64,000 nt of DNA from positions 127,163 through 191,162 of the forward strand of contig NZ_CP006270.1 in assembly GCF_000737575.1 (NCBI RefSeq), given 5' to 3'. The position numbers and the translations under genes were made by a program. The notes under the pieces are model-generated. The model did no database searches. It was not told the origin of the DNA and saw only the letters and a list, made by a program, of their open reading frames with translations. This document shows, one piece after another, positions 15,816-23,634 of this stretch. The DNA is from Synechococcus sp. KORDI-49 (GTDB lineage: Bacteria > Cyanobacteriota > Cyanobacteriia > PCC-6307 > Cyanobiaceae). How positions within the stretch are numbered: position 1 is the first letter of the stretch; each line of letters opens with the position of its first letter.

Positions 15816-16643
15816 TCAGACCGCCCAGCGGCAGCTGAGGCGCAGCAGCAGTCGGAAGCCCATGTCGATGGCGAAGCCGATCAACCCCAGCACGATCAGT
15901 TCGGCAAAGATCTGATCGGTGCGGAAGAAGCGCTGGGCCAGTTGAATGCGTTTGCCCAGCCCCACTTCGGCCGCCACCAGCTCGGCCACCACCACCAGGT
16001 TCCAGGAGGTGGCGATGTTGATGCGCAGGGTGTCGATGATGCTGGGCAGGCTGTAGCGGGCCACCACCTGCACCAGCACCTGGCGGCTGCGGCCGCCGAG
16101 GGTGAGGGTGGTTTCGATCAGTTCCTTGGGAACGAACTTCACCGCATCCATCACCATCAGGATGTTGAAGTAGATCGTTCCGAGAAAGATCAGCGCGATC
16201 TTGGGTTCCTCGCCGATGCCGAGGTAGATGATCAGCAGGGGGATGAACGCTGCTGCCGGCATGTAGCGGAGCATGGCGATCAGGGGTTCGCACAGGGCGC
16301 AGACCGCCGGGTACACCCCCATGCAGATGCCGATCGGAACCGCCAGAACGGTGGCGAGCAGAAAGCCAGCGAACACCCGCCCGGTGCTGGCGACGATGTC
16401 CTGGAACAGGATGCCGCTCTCGGCCATGGAGGCCAGGGAGCGGAACACAGCTCCCGGTGATGGCAGGAACTTCTCGTCCACCAGGCCCAGAGAGGCGATG
16501 GCCGCCCAGACCAGCAGTGGGATGAGCAGGGAGGCGACCTGCAGGCCACCGCGCACTGGCCCCGACGGGGTGGCCCCCAGGGTGAACATGGAGAGGAGCC
16601 CTGAGCCCCTCCCCTTGGTTGCAGCGGCGGCCGTGGCAGTCAT
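15816..16643 (-). CDS. ABC importer permease, NitT/TauT family (guanidine operon)
   Basis: A 275-aa inner-membrane permease with six predicted helices and the EAA-type loop (about residues 160-185, V-P-K-E-L-I-E-T-T-L-T-L-G-G and later I-D-T-L-R-I-N-I-A-T-S-W), as in SsuC/TauC/NrtB. The hydrophilic N-terminal 30 residues (Ala/Lys-rich) are cytoplasmic. The start codon overlaps the binding-protein stop, and the ATPase follows after 3 bases, so the three subunits are made together. Confidence 0.94.
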   Translation of the reverse strand: MTATAAAATKGRGSGLLSMFTLGATPSGPVRGGLQVASLLIPLLVWAAIASLGLVDEKFLPSPGAVFRSLASMAESGILFQDIVASTGRVFAGFLLATVLAVPIGICMGVYPAVCALCEPLIAMLRYMPAAAFIPLLIIYLGIGEEPKIALIFLGTIYFNILMVMDAVKFVPKELIETTLTLGGRSRQVLVQVVARYSLPSIIDTLRINIATSWNLVVVAELVAAEVGLGKRIQLAQRFFRTDQIFAELIVLGLIGFAIDMGFRLLLRLSCRWAV

Positions 16644-17647
16644 CAGGAGTCGGCGACCTTCTTGATGAAGCTGGAATCGAACAGGTTGCTCATGTCCGGC
16701 TTCTCGGGAATGAAGCCAACGGAGACCATGAAGTCCGCCATGGATTCCGAGGCGTAGGGCATGTACTGCATGCCTTCGCCCTCACTGAAGGCTTCCAGGT
16801 TCTCCTCGATCGAGAAGAAACGGGTGCCGTCCTTGTACTGCTCGTATTCCTCGGTGGGAATGCCGGCCCGCTTGGCCATGATCTCCTCGGACTTCTCGGG
16901 GTTCTTCTCCATGAAGTCGCGCACGTCCCACCAGGTCTTGACGATCTTCTGAACGTCGTCGGGCCGTTCCTTGATCAGGTTGGCGCTGACGGTGAGCAGA
17001 TCGGGGATGGCACCGGGGTACTCCTTGGAGCTGGCGATCACCCGGGCACCCTCGCGCTGCATGGCGGTGCCGGTGTAGGGCGGGAAGGCGCCGACGGCAT
17101 CCACCTGCCCGGCGGCAAAGGCTGTGGCGGCCTGGTCGGTGGGCATGCCTTTGATCACCACATCCTCACGGCTGAGGCCCACATCCTTGAGGGCCAGGCT
17201 GAGCAGGTAGTCGTCCACGACGCCCTCTTCCACCGCCACCGTCTTGCCCTTCAGCTCGGCGACGGAGGTGATCGAGGCGTCAGCAATGATCTGGTCGTTG
17301 CCGGCGGAGTTGTCGTTCACCAGCACCACCACTTCACCACCGTTCTCGCCCGGCAGGAAGGAGATGGTGTCGTTCAGGGTCTGGGAATTGCCGTCGATCT
17401 TGCCGGCGGCGAAGGTTTCCATCGACTGCACGTAGCCGTCGAACCACTTCATCTCAACATTCACGCCGTTCTTTTCGAACAGCTTCTCCTCCACGGCGAT
17501 GGCCCAGGGCCACCAGCCGGCCCAGTTGCTGTAGCCGAGCACGATCGGCGTACCGCTGACGGCGGTGGGTGTGGGGGACTTGGCGCAGGCGACAGCCAGA
17601 ACGATCGCCAGGCCGGCGATCAGGAGATTGCGGAGTTGCTTGGTCAT
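16643..17647 (-). CDS. ABC importer substrate-binding lipoprotein (guanidine operon)
   Basis: A 334-aa periplasmic binding protein of the NMT1/TauA type. The N-terminus carries a lipobox (L-A-V-A-C, Cys about residue 21), so it should be lipid-anchored facing the periplasm. Typical features are I-V-L-G-Y-S-N-W-A-G-W-W-P-W-A-I-A, a G-K-T-V-A-V-E-E-G-V-V-D-D-Y lobe-2 strand and G-Q-V-D-A-V-G-A-F-P-P-Y. The Trp-rich N-W-A-G-W-W-P segment could cap a planar cation. The ATG at 17647 is chosen over the longer frame since it starts the signal peptide. It follows hypB by 37 bases. Confidence 0.92.
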   Translation of the reverse strand: MTKQLRNLLIAGLAIVLAVACAKSPTPTAVSGTPIVLGYSNWAGWWPWAIAVEEKLFEKNGVNVEMKWFDGYVQSMETFAAGKIDGNSQTLNDTISFLPGENGGEVVVLVNDNSAGNDQIIADASITSVAELKGKTVAVEEGVVDDYLLSLALKDVGLSREDVVIKGMPTDQAATAFAAGQVDAVGAFPPYTGTAMQREGARVIASSKEYPGAIPDLLTVSANLIKERPDDVQKIVKTWWDVRDFMEKNPEKSEEIMAKRAGIPTEEYEQYKDGTRFFSIEENLEAFSEGEGMQYMPYASESMADFMVSVGFIPEKPDMSNLFDSSFIKKVADS

Positions 17648-17684
17648 GGCATCGGCGTGATGGGTTGAATGACGGGATCGGGGC

Positions 17685-18416
17685 TCAGGCGGTGGCCAGA
17701 GCAGGGGATTGGTCTGGCGCGTGGGCTGTGGAGGCTCCGGCGGTGCGATCGGCAAGGGCCTGCCGCACCCACTGGTGCCAGGCATCGAGGCCTTCGCCGC
17801 TGAGGGCGGAGACCTCGATCACCGTGGCGTTTGGATTGATGCTGTGGATGTTGCGGCGGATCGTCGCCAGCTCCACCGGCAGGTGGGGCAGCAGATCCAC
17901 CTTGGTGATCAGCACCACATCCGCCTGGCGGAACATCAGCGGGTACTTCAGCGGTTTGTCGTCGCCTTCGGTGACGCTGAGCAGGGCCACCTTGTGGTGT
18001 TCCCCCACCTCGAATTCCGCAGGGCAGACGAGGTTGCCCACGTTCTCCACCAGCAGCAGATCGAGCTGGGCTGGATCCAGACGTTGCTTCAGCAGTTGGA
18101 GGCCACCGCTCACCATGGCGGCATCGAGATGACAAGCCCGACCGGTGGTGATCGGCACCACGGGAATTCCGACGGCTTCCAGGCGCTCGGCATCGAGCTG
18201 AGTGGTCATGTCGCCCTCCAGTACGGCCATGCCCCAATCGGCGGCCAGTGCTGGCAGGGAACGTTCGAGCAGAGCGGTCTTGCCGGCGCCGGGGCTGCTC
18301 ATCAGGTTGAGGCAGAGCACGTTCCAGGCCTGGAAATGCTCGTGGTTGTGCTCCGCCTGGTGCTGGTTGGCGGCGAGGAGGTTGAGACCGAGGGTGTCCT
18401 CGAGAGGCATGTGCAT
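17685..18416 (-). CDS. hypB: HypB-family GTPase, nickel insertion (GhaB-type)
   Basis: A 243-aa nickel-delivery GTPase. It has a short His-rich stretch (H-Q-A-E-H-N-H-E-H, about residues 19-27), Walker A S-S-P-G-A-G-K-T (40-47), E-G-D-M-T-T-Q-L-D, the metal-binding G-R-A-C-H-L-D-A, and the guanine-specificity T-K-V-D. HypB with HypA normally loads Ni into [NiFe]-hydrogenase. Here no hydrogenase genes are present, and the pair sits with a ureohydrolase. This matches the accessory proteins (GhaA/GhaB) described for the Ni-dependent cyanobacterial guanidine hydrolase. ATG 18416 is the first of two close ATGs; the open frame upstream overlaps hypA. Confidence 0.93.
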   Translation of the reverse strand: MHMPLEDTLGLNLLAANQHQAEHNHEHFQAWNVLCLNLMSSPGAGKTALLERSLPALAADWGMAVLEGDMTTQLDAERLEAVGIPVVPITTGRACHLDAAMVSGGLQLLKQRLDPAQLDLLLVENVGNLVCPAEFEVGEHHKVALLSVTEGDDKPLKYPLMFRQADVVLITKVDLLPHLPVELATIRRNIHSINPNATVIEVSALSGEGLDAWHQWVRQALADRTAGASTAHAPDQSPALATA

Positions 18417-18435
18417 GGCTAAAGGGGCGTAGGTG

Positions 18436-18834
18436 TCAGCGCATGCGCTGGATGGAGCCGGACTCAAGGGCAGCGCCGGCCTCACTGCGGTAATCGATGC
18501 TGCGGATCCGCAGTTCACGGCCGCTGACGATCTCCTCCAGTGGGTGATCGCAGCAGGGGGAGCGGTAGGCGCTCTCCGGGACTGGGTCGTAGGTGCTGTT
18601 GCAGACCAGGCAGCGACCGACGAACGGAATGTCGGTGATGGTGAGCCGGGAACCATCCAGCCAGCTGCCCTGCACCGCGGCGTTGTAGGTGGTCACCAGC
18701 TGATCGGGCTCAACGCAGGTGAAGCGGCCCACCTCGAGGTGGACGGTCTCCACCATCGCGCTGGGGTCGTCCCGTCGCTGCCGCCATTCATTGAGGGAGA
18801 TCAGCAGGCACTTGGTCATGTCGACTTCGTGCAT
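18436..18834 (-). CDS. hypA: HypA-family nickel metallochaperone (GhaA-type)
   Basis: A 132-aa protein that begins M-H-E, where His2 is the nickel ligand of HypA proteins. It has a zinc site formed by C-L-V-C (residues 75-78) and a second cluster C-C-D-H (94-97). The second cluster differs from the usual CxxC, so a Cys/His mix may bind zinc. It probably passes nickel to the guanidine hydrolase encoded 3 bases upstream, together with the HypB-like GTPase 19 bases downstream. Length is slightly above a typical HypA (~115 aa) because of a C-terminal tail. Confidence 0.92.
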   Translation of the reverse strand: MHEVDMTKCLLISLNEWRQRRDDPSAMVETVHLEVGRFTCVEPDQLVTTYNAAVQGSWLDGSRLTITDIPFVGRCLVCNSTYDPVPESAYRSPCCDHPLEEIVSGRELRIRSIDYRSEAGAALESGSIQRMR

Positions 18835-18837
18835 GGC

Positions 18838-20028
18838 TTATCTCCACTTCTGATCGACGTTCATGTTGCAGACATCGCTGACCCAGGCCGGCTTGTCCTT
18901 GCGGGGCAGCTGGCCGCTGACCACCAGGTGGGCCATGGCATCGCAGATCACGCGGGTGGCCATCAGTGAGGTCATGTCGCTGATGTCGTACGGCGGCGAC
19001 ACTTCGACGATCTCGAGACCGCACACCGGCACGTTGCGCACGATCAGCTCGAGCAGCTTGAGTGCCTCGCGCGGCAGCAGTCCGCCGGGTTCGGGCCAGC
19101 CGGTGCCGGGAACGAAGCCGGCATCGATGCAGTCGATGTCAAAGGAGATGTAAACGCAGTCGGTGCCGTCGGTGGCCCGTTCGATCGCGTACTGGGCTGC
19201 CGCCTCCAGACCCATCTCGGTGATGTCCGTGACGGTGAGCACGTTGGTGCCGCGTTCGCGGCAGACCTTCACGCCCTCGCGCGGCACCTGCCAGCCGCCG
19301 ATGCCGAGCTGCACCAGGTTCTCGGCCGGAGCATTGGCCATGTTGGTGGCATGGAACCAGGGGCAGGTGTGCATCCGCTCGTCCAGGTCGATCTCCTGGG
19401 TGTCGACGTGGCGGTCGAAGTGGATGATGCCGACTTTCTTATCGCCGAGGTGGCGGCAGACGCCGCGCACGGTGGGGAAGCCGATGGAGTGGTCGCCGCC
19501 GAGAATGATCGGGAAGGCGCCGCTGGCGAACACGTGGGCGATGCCCTTGGAGATCTGATCGAAGCTCTTTTCGTTGTTGGCCGGAATCGTGAAGATGTCG
19601 CCGACATCGCAGAGGGTGATCTGTTCGCGCAGATCCACTCCCATTTCGTAGTTGTAAGGGGTGTACAACGCTGAGATACGGCGGATGCCCTGAGGCCCGA
19701 AACGGGTGCCGGGGCGGTAGGTCGTGCCGCAGTCGTGGGGGACCCCGACGATGGCCACGTCGTAGTTGCCCACCTGGTTCACATCCTCCAGGTAGGGCGC
19801 CTTCATGAAGGTGTTGATGCCCGCGAAGTGGGGCAGCTCGCCGCGGGAGAACGTGGAGATGTTGCGGTCCACGATGCTTTCGGCCGCTTCAAGACCCAGG
19901 CGCTTGGCCTGATCAACTTCCTGCTGCCAGCCAGTGAGGGGCAGCTTGCGTTCCTTCTCGAGCGCCTGCATGCCTTCGCTGGGATGCGAACGCTGAAAGG
20001 CCCCGTTGGGGTCCGTTGGGGATGACAT
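18838..20028 (-). CDS. gdmH: Ni-dependent guanidine hydrolase (ureohydrolase/agmatinase superfamily)
   Basis: A 396-aa ureohydrolase. Metal ligands are visible as G-G-D-H-S (His180), H-F-D-R-H-V-D (Asp205, His207, Asp209) and S-F-D-I-D (Asp297, Asp299). The usual D-A-H is D-R-H and the usual G-T-x-P-E is G-W-P-E. The N-terminus is about 80 residues longer than in typical agmatinases, as in cyanobacterial guanidine hydrolase (Synechocystis Sll1077 type). It should split guanidine to urea and ammonia in the cytoplasm, using nickel from the HypA/HypB-like proteins downstream. Identification as guanidine rather than agmatine hydrolase rests on the guanidine-I riboswitch directly upstream and these neighbours. 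The ATG at 20028 is used because a frame start at 20118 would lie inside the riboswitch. Confidence 0.92.
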   Translation of the reverse strand: MSSPTDPNGAFQRSHPSEGMQALEKERKLPLTGWQQEVDQAKRLGLEAAESIVDRNISTFSRGELPHFAGINTFMKAPYLEDVNQVGNYDVAIVGVPHDCGTTYRPGTRFGPQGIRRISALYTPYNYEMGVDLREQITLCDVGDIFTIPANNEKSFDQISKGIAHVFASGAFPIILGGDHSIGFPTVRGVCRHLGDKKVGIIHFDRHVDTQEIDLDERMHTCPWFHATNMANAPAENLVQLGIGGWQVPREGVKVCRERGTNVLTVTDITEMGLEAAAQYAIERATDGTDCVYISFDIDCIDAGFVPGTGWPEPGGLLPREALKLLELIVRNVPVCGLEIVEVSPPYDISDMTSLMATRVICDAMAHLVVSGQLPRKDKPAWVSDVCNMNVDQKWR

Positions 20029-20051
20029 CGGAGGGGGAGTTGGGGTTGTGG

Positions 20052-20148
20052 CGGTCTCCCGGGCTTTTGTCCCTCCGTGCAGCCGGCTGTGCCGACCGAA
20101 ACCTCTCGGACCAGACATCCCGAATGGGATCGGAACCCTAGATTTCTC
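20052..20148 (-). promoter_or_regulatory. Guanidine-I (ykkC class) riboswitch
   Basis: Reading the minus strand 5' to 3', the invariant aptamer pieces occur in order and spacing: CTAGGGTTCC (20141-20132), a hairpin GATCCC/GGGAT, TGTCTGGTCCGAGAGG (20117-20102), a variable hairpin (GCCGGC region), ACGGAGGGACAAAAGCCC (20078-20061) and CGGGAGA (20061-20055). This is the guanidine-I consensus, with GGGACAAAAGCCC in place of the more common GGGATAAAAGCCC. It ends 27 bases before the hydrolase ATG. No terminator hairpin with a T-run follows. Instead CCCTCCG directly before the ATG (20035-20029) is the exact complement of CGGAGGG inside the aptamer core (20077-20071), suggesting translational control. 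Confidence 0.95.
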
Positions 20149-20496
20149 CGCTTTTCCACTTTCTGCGGCGCTGGCGGCACGCGTGGTGTGATCAGCTACG
20201 GAACTGATGCTTCAAACCGATACAGCTCTTGTGTTACGACCCTGATCTCCTCGATTGTTGGATCCTTAGGTCGAATCAGGCTTGATCCGTTTGTCGGTTT
20301 CTTCATCTGGTGATGAGAAAGAACGCGTCGTGGACTTGACGGATGACGAAGCTTCCCGGGCGACGCGCTTGATTGGTTGAAGAGTCGAACCGGTCAGAGG
20401 ATCACGATCTCAACAAGGGTGATCCCGAACAGGGTCTGTTGTTTTCTGGGGGATCTACTGGCTATGGCTTTGATGTGACCATCCAAGTTGAGTGAG
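20149..20496. other. Intergenic region between the guanidine operon and small-protein genes
   Basis: About 350 bases without a gene I can support. It must hold the promoter of the minus-strand riboswitch transcript and, on the other side, the promoter for the gene at 20497. I found no convincing -10/-35 pair and no good GTA-N8-TAC NtcA site. Short plus-strand frames here are under 20 codons. Confidence 0.4.
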
Positions 20497-20694
20497 ATGT
20501 ACTGCATCGAGCGTCTTGAGTCTGGTGGTGAGTGGGTTCGGGAGCTCTGCTTCAAGACCGAGTTCAAGGCTTTTGTGCATGCGCGCACGAAGTCGCGGAT
20601 CATGCCCTGCACCTATCGGGTGATTCAGCCCACCTGGAATGACGTGCTGGTGGTTCTGGAGGGCAAGTCGGCCTCTCAGGATGCCTCCAACTGA
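20497..20694 (+). CDS. Small hypothetical protein, paralogue of the next gene
   Basis: A 65-aa soluble protein (M-Y-C-I-E-R-L-E-S-G-G-E-W at its start). Pattern shared with the next gene: a strand, a (G/E)-x-W-V-x-E motif, a helix holding A-R-x-x-x-R or A-R-R-R, and a C-T-Y-R-V or C-P-Y-V-L strand. A TTG at 20488 would add three residues. Function unknown; the pair likely arose by tandem duplication. Confidence 0.55.
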   Translation: MYCIERLESGGEWVRELCFKTEFKAFVHARTKSRIMPCTYRVIQPTWNDVLVVLEGKSASQDASN

Positions 20695-20717
20695 GTGCTG
20701 AGCGGAATCTGAGCGCC

Positions 20718-20936
20718 ATGATTCATACGCGCTACCTCAGCAGTGAAGGCTGGGTGGAGGAGTGTTCGCATCGCTCCGTTTTTGATGCCTACATGGATGC
20801 GCGCCGCCGCTGCGTGCTGAGGGGCTGTCCCTATGTCCTCTTCGATGGGGAGAGTGGGGCAACCCTCTCTGTGCTCACGGTGAAGCAGTGTCTGAGGCAG
20901 TACGGCATCGATGGGGAATTTTCGCGGGCCGGATGA
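20718..20936 (+). CDS. Small hypothetical protein, paralogue of the previous gene
   Basis: A 72-aa protein: I-H-T-R-Y-L-S-S-E-G-W-V-E-E, then F-D-A-Y-M-D-A-R-R-R-C, G-C-P-Y-V-L-F-D-G and a C-terminal helix. The order of motifs matches the 65-aa protein 23 bases upstream (strand, G-x-W-V-x-E, helix with Arg, C-x-Y strand). Likely co-transcribed. Function unknown. Confidence 0.58.
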   Translation: MIHTRYLSSEGWVEECSHRSVFDAYMDARRRCVLRGCPYVLFDGESGATLSVLTVKQCLRQYGIDGEFSRAG

Positions 20937-21039
20937 GCAACGGCGGTTGTTTGCGTGTCCGCTAATGCTTACTGAATGTGACGCTGCTTGCGCATCACTG
21001 AGCCCTCCTTACGTTGAAGACGATTGGTTGCATGGTGAA

Positions 21040-21231
21040 ATGAATTCCGCTCAGAACAAAGACGACCTGGTCCGCTCGCTTGAGCGCAGGGCCTACAAGC
21101 CGATCGCGGTCGACAGCCTGATCTGGCTGAGAAAGCGACTGCTTCAGCTGGAAACAGAGATGCGCTGGGAGGATCGTCTCAGCCTGTTCGAAGAGTTCTT
21201 TCCGAACGACGCCATGGTGGGCAGGACATGA
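21040..21231 (+). CDS. Small helical hypothetical protein
   Basis: A 63-aa protein (M-N-S-A-Q-N-K-D-D-L-V-R at its start), mostly alpha-helical and charged, with V-D-S-L-I-W-L-R-K-R-L-L-Q-L-E and L-F-E-E-F-F-P-N-D. GGTGAA lies just before the ATG. The frame is open from 20911, but those codons overlap the previous gene and look non-coding. Its stop overlaps the start of the next micro-gene (ATGA). Confidence 0.5.
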   Translation: MNSAQNKDDLVRSLERRAYKPIAVDSLIWLRKRLLQLETEMRWEDRLSLFEEFFPNDAMVGRT

Positions 21232-21380
21232 CTCCGTCGCTCGCGTTCATACTGGGCGAGCTGGAGATCGGAAACCTCACGGCGGGCTTCCTGGTTGTGG
21301 TGGCCTTGGTCTTCGTCGGCAGCTTCGCGGTGGTGTCGTTGCAGACCGGTGAGCTGATCAAACCGGAGAAAAAGGACTGA
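21228..21380 (+). CDS. Tiny membrane protein coupled to the preceding gene
   Basis: A 50-aa protein with one helix (about residues 18-38, A-G-F-L-V-V-V-A-L-V-F-V-G-S-F-A-V-V) and a charged tail ending P-E-K-K-D. The ATG overlaps the upstream stop by 4 bases. No family recognised, though size and layout resemble small thylakoid subunits. Confidence 0.5.
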   Translation: MTPSLAFILGELEIGNLTAGFLVVVALVFVGSFAVVSLQTGELIKPEKKD

Positions 21381-21406
21381 CGGCGGCCTGCTGCATCAGG
21401 GTCTGG

Positions 21407-21514
21407 TCAGAAGGCGGCGAGCAGCTGGGTCATGGCGGCGGCTGAACCGATGCCACCGAAGAACAGAACGAGGGGCAGCAGCACGGGCCAGCTGGATGTG
21501 GAATCGGAGTTCAT
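21407..21514 (-). CDS. Tiny single-helix protein, second of a coupled pair
   Basis: A 35-aa protein: a short polar N-terminus (MNSDSTSSW), one helix (P-V-L-L-P-L-V-L-F-F-G-G-I-G) and an Ala-rich end. Its ATG overlaps the stop of the upstream micro-gene (TGATG on the minus strand), indicating coupling. Converges on the 50-aa gene at 21228-21380. Confidence 0.45.
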   Translation of the reverse strand: MNSDSTSSWPVLLPLVLFFGGIGSAAAMTQLLAAF

Positions 21515-21657
21515 CAGGCGTCTGTGCTGGTGGTCTGCTGCTGACTGCGCGGACAGGTGGTGGTTTCCGCTGCGGCCATGTTGGCGAAGGCGGCGAGCAC
21601 CATCACGGCGATGACAACGGTGCCGCCCGCAAAGGCGATGAGTGGACTTCGGTTCAC
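21514..21657 (-). CDS. Tiny membrane or secreted protein, first of a coupled pair
   Basis: A 47-aa protein starting at GTG, with a hydrophobic helix (I-A-F-A-G-G-T-V-V-I-A-V-M-V-L-A-A-F) that could be a membrane anchor or a signal peptide ending near N-M-A-A-A. A Thr/Gln/Ser-rich tail follows. The ORF is open to 21720, but the first residues of that longer form are not protein-like. Lies between selO and the 35-aa gene, all on the minus strand. Confidence 0.42.
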   Translation of the reverse strand: MNRSPLIAFAGGTVVIAVMVLAAFANMAAAETTTCPRSQQQTTSTDA

Positions 21658-21724
21658 TGGCCTGAGCTGATGGGTTGGTGAAACTAACCAGCTGAACCGA
21701 TGTGTGGCCGTTGCCACCAAGGGC

Positions 21725-23405
21725 TCATGACGAACAGCTGTAGTGGGAAATTCCTCCGGCGCTGAAGAACTGACGTGGTCTGAGCTGGTCGTATCCGGCG
21801 GCCAGTTCGGCGGTTGGGGTGTCGTACGGGGTTCTGAACAGGGTCTGCAGTTCCTGGATCAGGCCGTTGTCACCCAGTTCTGCCTGTTGATAGGCGGGGG
21901 CGATCAGCCATTCCCGCCAGGTGATGGCGGGGTTGACCCGTTGCATGGCTGCCGATGTCGCCTCGAACGAGCCGTTGGTTGTGATCAGGGCACGCCAGCG
22001 TTGCAGCCAGAGCAACCACTGGGCGTCCAGCTCCTCGGAACAGGGGAGATAGAAGCCTGCGTGAAGCTCCGACGGATGCTCGGGGATGGCGCAGAGCAGG
22101 CGGAAGACCCGGGTGTAATCAGCTCTGGAGGCCACCAGCAGCTGCAGCAGTTCGCTGATCAGGGCTTCGTCGTAGGCGGCCAGCCCGAGCTTGCGGGCCC
22201 ACATGTTCTCGAGCTGCTGCTGCATTGCCGCGGCGAAGCCTCCCTGCAGTTGATCCAACTGCTCCTGGGCGTCGCTGTCGTCCTCCATCAGGGTGCGCAG
22301 GGATTTCCAGAACATGCGGTAGTTGGCTTCCGCCGCCATCGGCTGGTTGAAGAAGGAGAAGTGGGCTCCTCCGCCTGTCCATGGCTGGAAGCGGGGATCG
22401 AACAGTTCGCAGAAGCCGAAGGGGCCGTAGTCGAGGGTGTAGCCGCCGGCGGCACAGTTATCGCTGTTGAAATTTCCCTGGCAGTAACCGACACGCATCC
22501 AGTCGGCGACGAGTGCCGTCAGCCGGCCGCGGAACAGGCGGGCCAGCTCCAGCACCTGCTCACGGAAGGACAGGTCGGGATCGATCTCCGGACGGTAGTT
22601 GCGGTCGATCAGGTGCTGCACGATCAGCTGCAGCTCATGGCGCGCTTCAGGGTGGGCGTTCTCGCGGGCGCGGCGGGCGAACAGTTCGATCTGCCCGACG
22701 CGCAGGAAGGAGGGGGCGACGCGGGTGCTGATCGCCGCCGGGTTGTCCACCATCACGTCCGGATCAAGGGAGCGTGAGTGCTCTGAATACCAGGGCCGCC
22801 GCACGGTCTCATCGCGCGACATGTACAGCGTGAGCGAGCGGGAGGTGGGAATGCCGAGGGCATGCATGAACTCCTGGGCGAGGAATTCGCGCACGCTGGA
22901 ACGCAGCACGGCGCGGCCATCAGCCCCGCGGCAGTAGGGGGTCGGACCGCCGCCCTTGAGCTGCATCTCCCAGCGTCTGCCTTCAAAGACGCCTTCGACG
23001 ATCGACATCGCCCGTCCATCGCCGTAGCCGTTGCCGGTGCCGAAAGGGCACTGCTGGATGTATTCGGTGCCGTAGATCGACAGGGCATAGCCGGTGGCCC
23101 AGCCCCAGGGATGCATCGGGGGGGGTGGCCACCGATGCATCACCGGAGAAGAGGCGGGTGAAATCGGGGTCGTGGGCGAGCGCATCGTCCAGGCCCAGCT
23201 CAGCGAACAGGGTGCTGCTGTGGGCGACGTAGTCCGGATTGGGAATCGGTGTGGGTGTCACCGGCACGTAATGGCCGGACATCACCGGCCGTGGCCGGTG
23301 ATCGTTGCCATCAACCGTGGCGTCCGGATCCGGCCGGAGAGCCTCCAGCAGCGAATAGTCGACCCGCGCGGCGAACTCCTGGAAGCTGTTCGCTGTGGTG
23401 GGCAT
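21725..23405 (-). pseudogene. selO: SelO/YdiU-type protein AMPylase, split by a frameshift in a C8 run
   Basis: The SelO pseudokinase family transfers AMP to proteins. The N-terminal ~97 residues (23405 to ~23118) start MPTTANSFQEFAARVDYSLL and end at V-A-T-P-P. The remaining ~470 residues continue in another frame with H-P-W-G-W-A-T-G-Y, Y-G-D-G-R-A-M-S, M-Q-L-K-G-G-G-P-T-P-Y and V-G-Y-C-Q-G-N-F-N-S-D-N, where SelO uses its inverted kinase residues. The junction is a run of eight G at 23118-23125 (C8 in the coding strand); removing one base restores one continuous ORF of about 560 codons. This may be a sequencing error, a phase-variable tract or a real inactivating indel. Confidence 0.82.
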
Positions 23406-23454
23406 GGGGTCGGATCAGGTCTCTGCCGATGCTATGGAGCCGCTCCTGCGCGGA

Positions 23455-23631
23455 TCAGAGATCCGGCACCGAGGTTTCCGCCCGCAACGTGCACCAGGGT
23501 TCCAGATCCGTCGCCTTCCCGCAGCGGGGGCAGCTCCGTCCCCTGGCCTGCACCTTGGCGAAGGGGATCCAACGGGAGTTGTCGCGGCCCTCGTAACCGC
23601 AGTGCCTGCAGTGGATTCGATATTCAGCCAT
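23455..23631 (-). CDS. Small zinc-ribbon protein (58 aa)
   Basis: A 58-residue protein with two CxxC knuckles: C-R-H-C-G-Y-E-G near residue 8 and C-P-R-C-G-K near residue 34, a classic zinc ribbon. The tail is acidic with one more Cys. It lies between the 53-aa gene (3-base gap) and selO on the same strand. Nucleic-acid or protein binding is possible, but no family can be named. Confidence 0.55.
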   Translation of the reverse strand: MAEYRIHCRHCGYEGRDNSRWIPFAKVQARGRSCPRCGKATDLEPWCTLRAETSVPDL

Positions 23632-23634
23632 CGT

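Noticed and set aside
20149-20300. Possible NtcA box (GTA-N8-TAC) before the riboswitch
   Set aside because: Closest matches lack one half of the palindrome; no reliable site.
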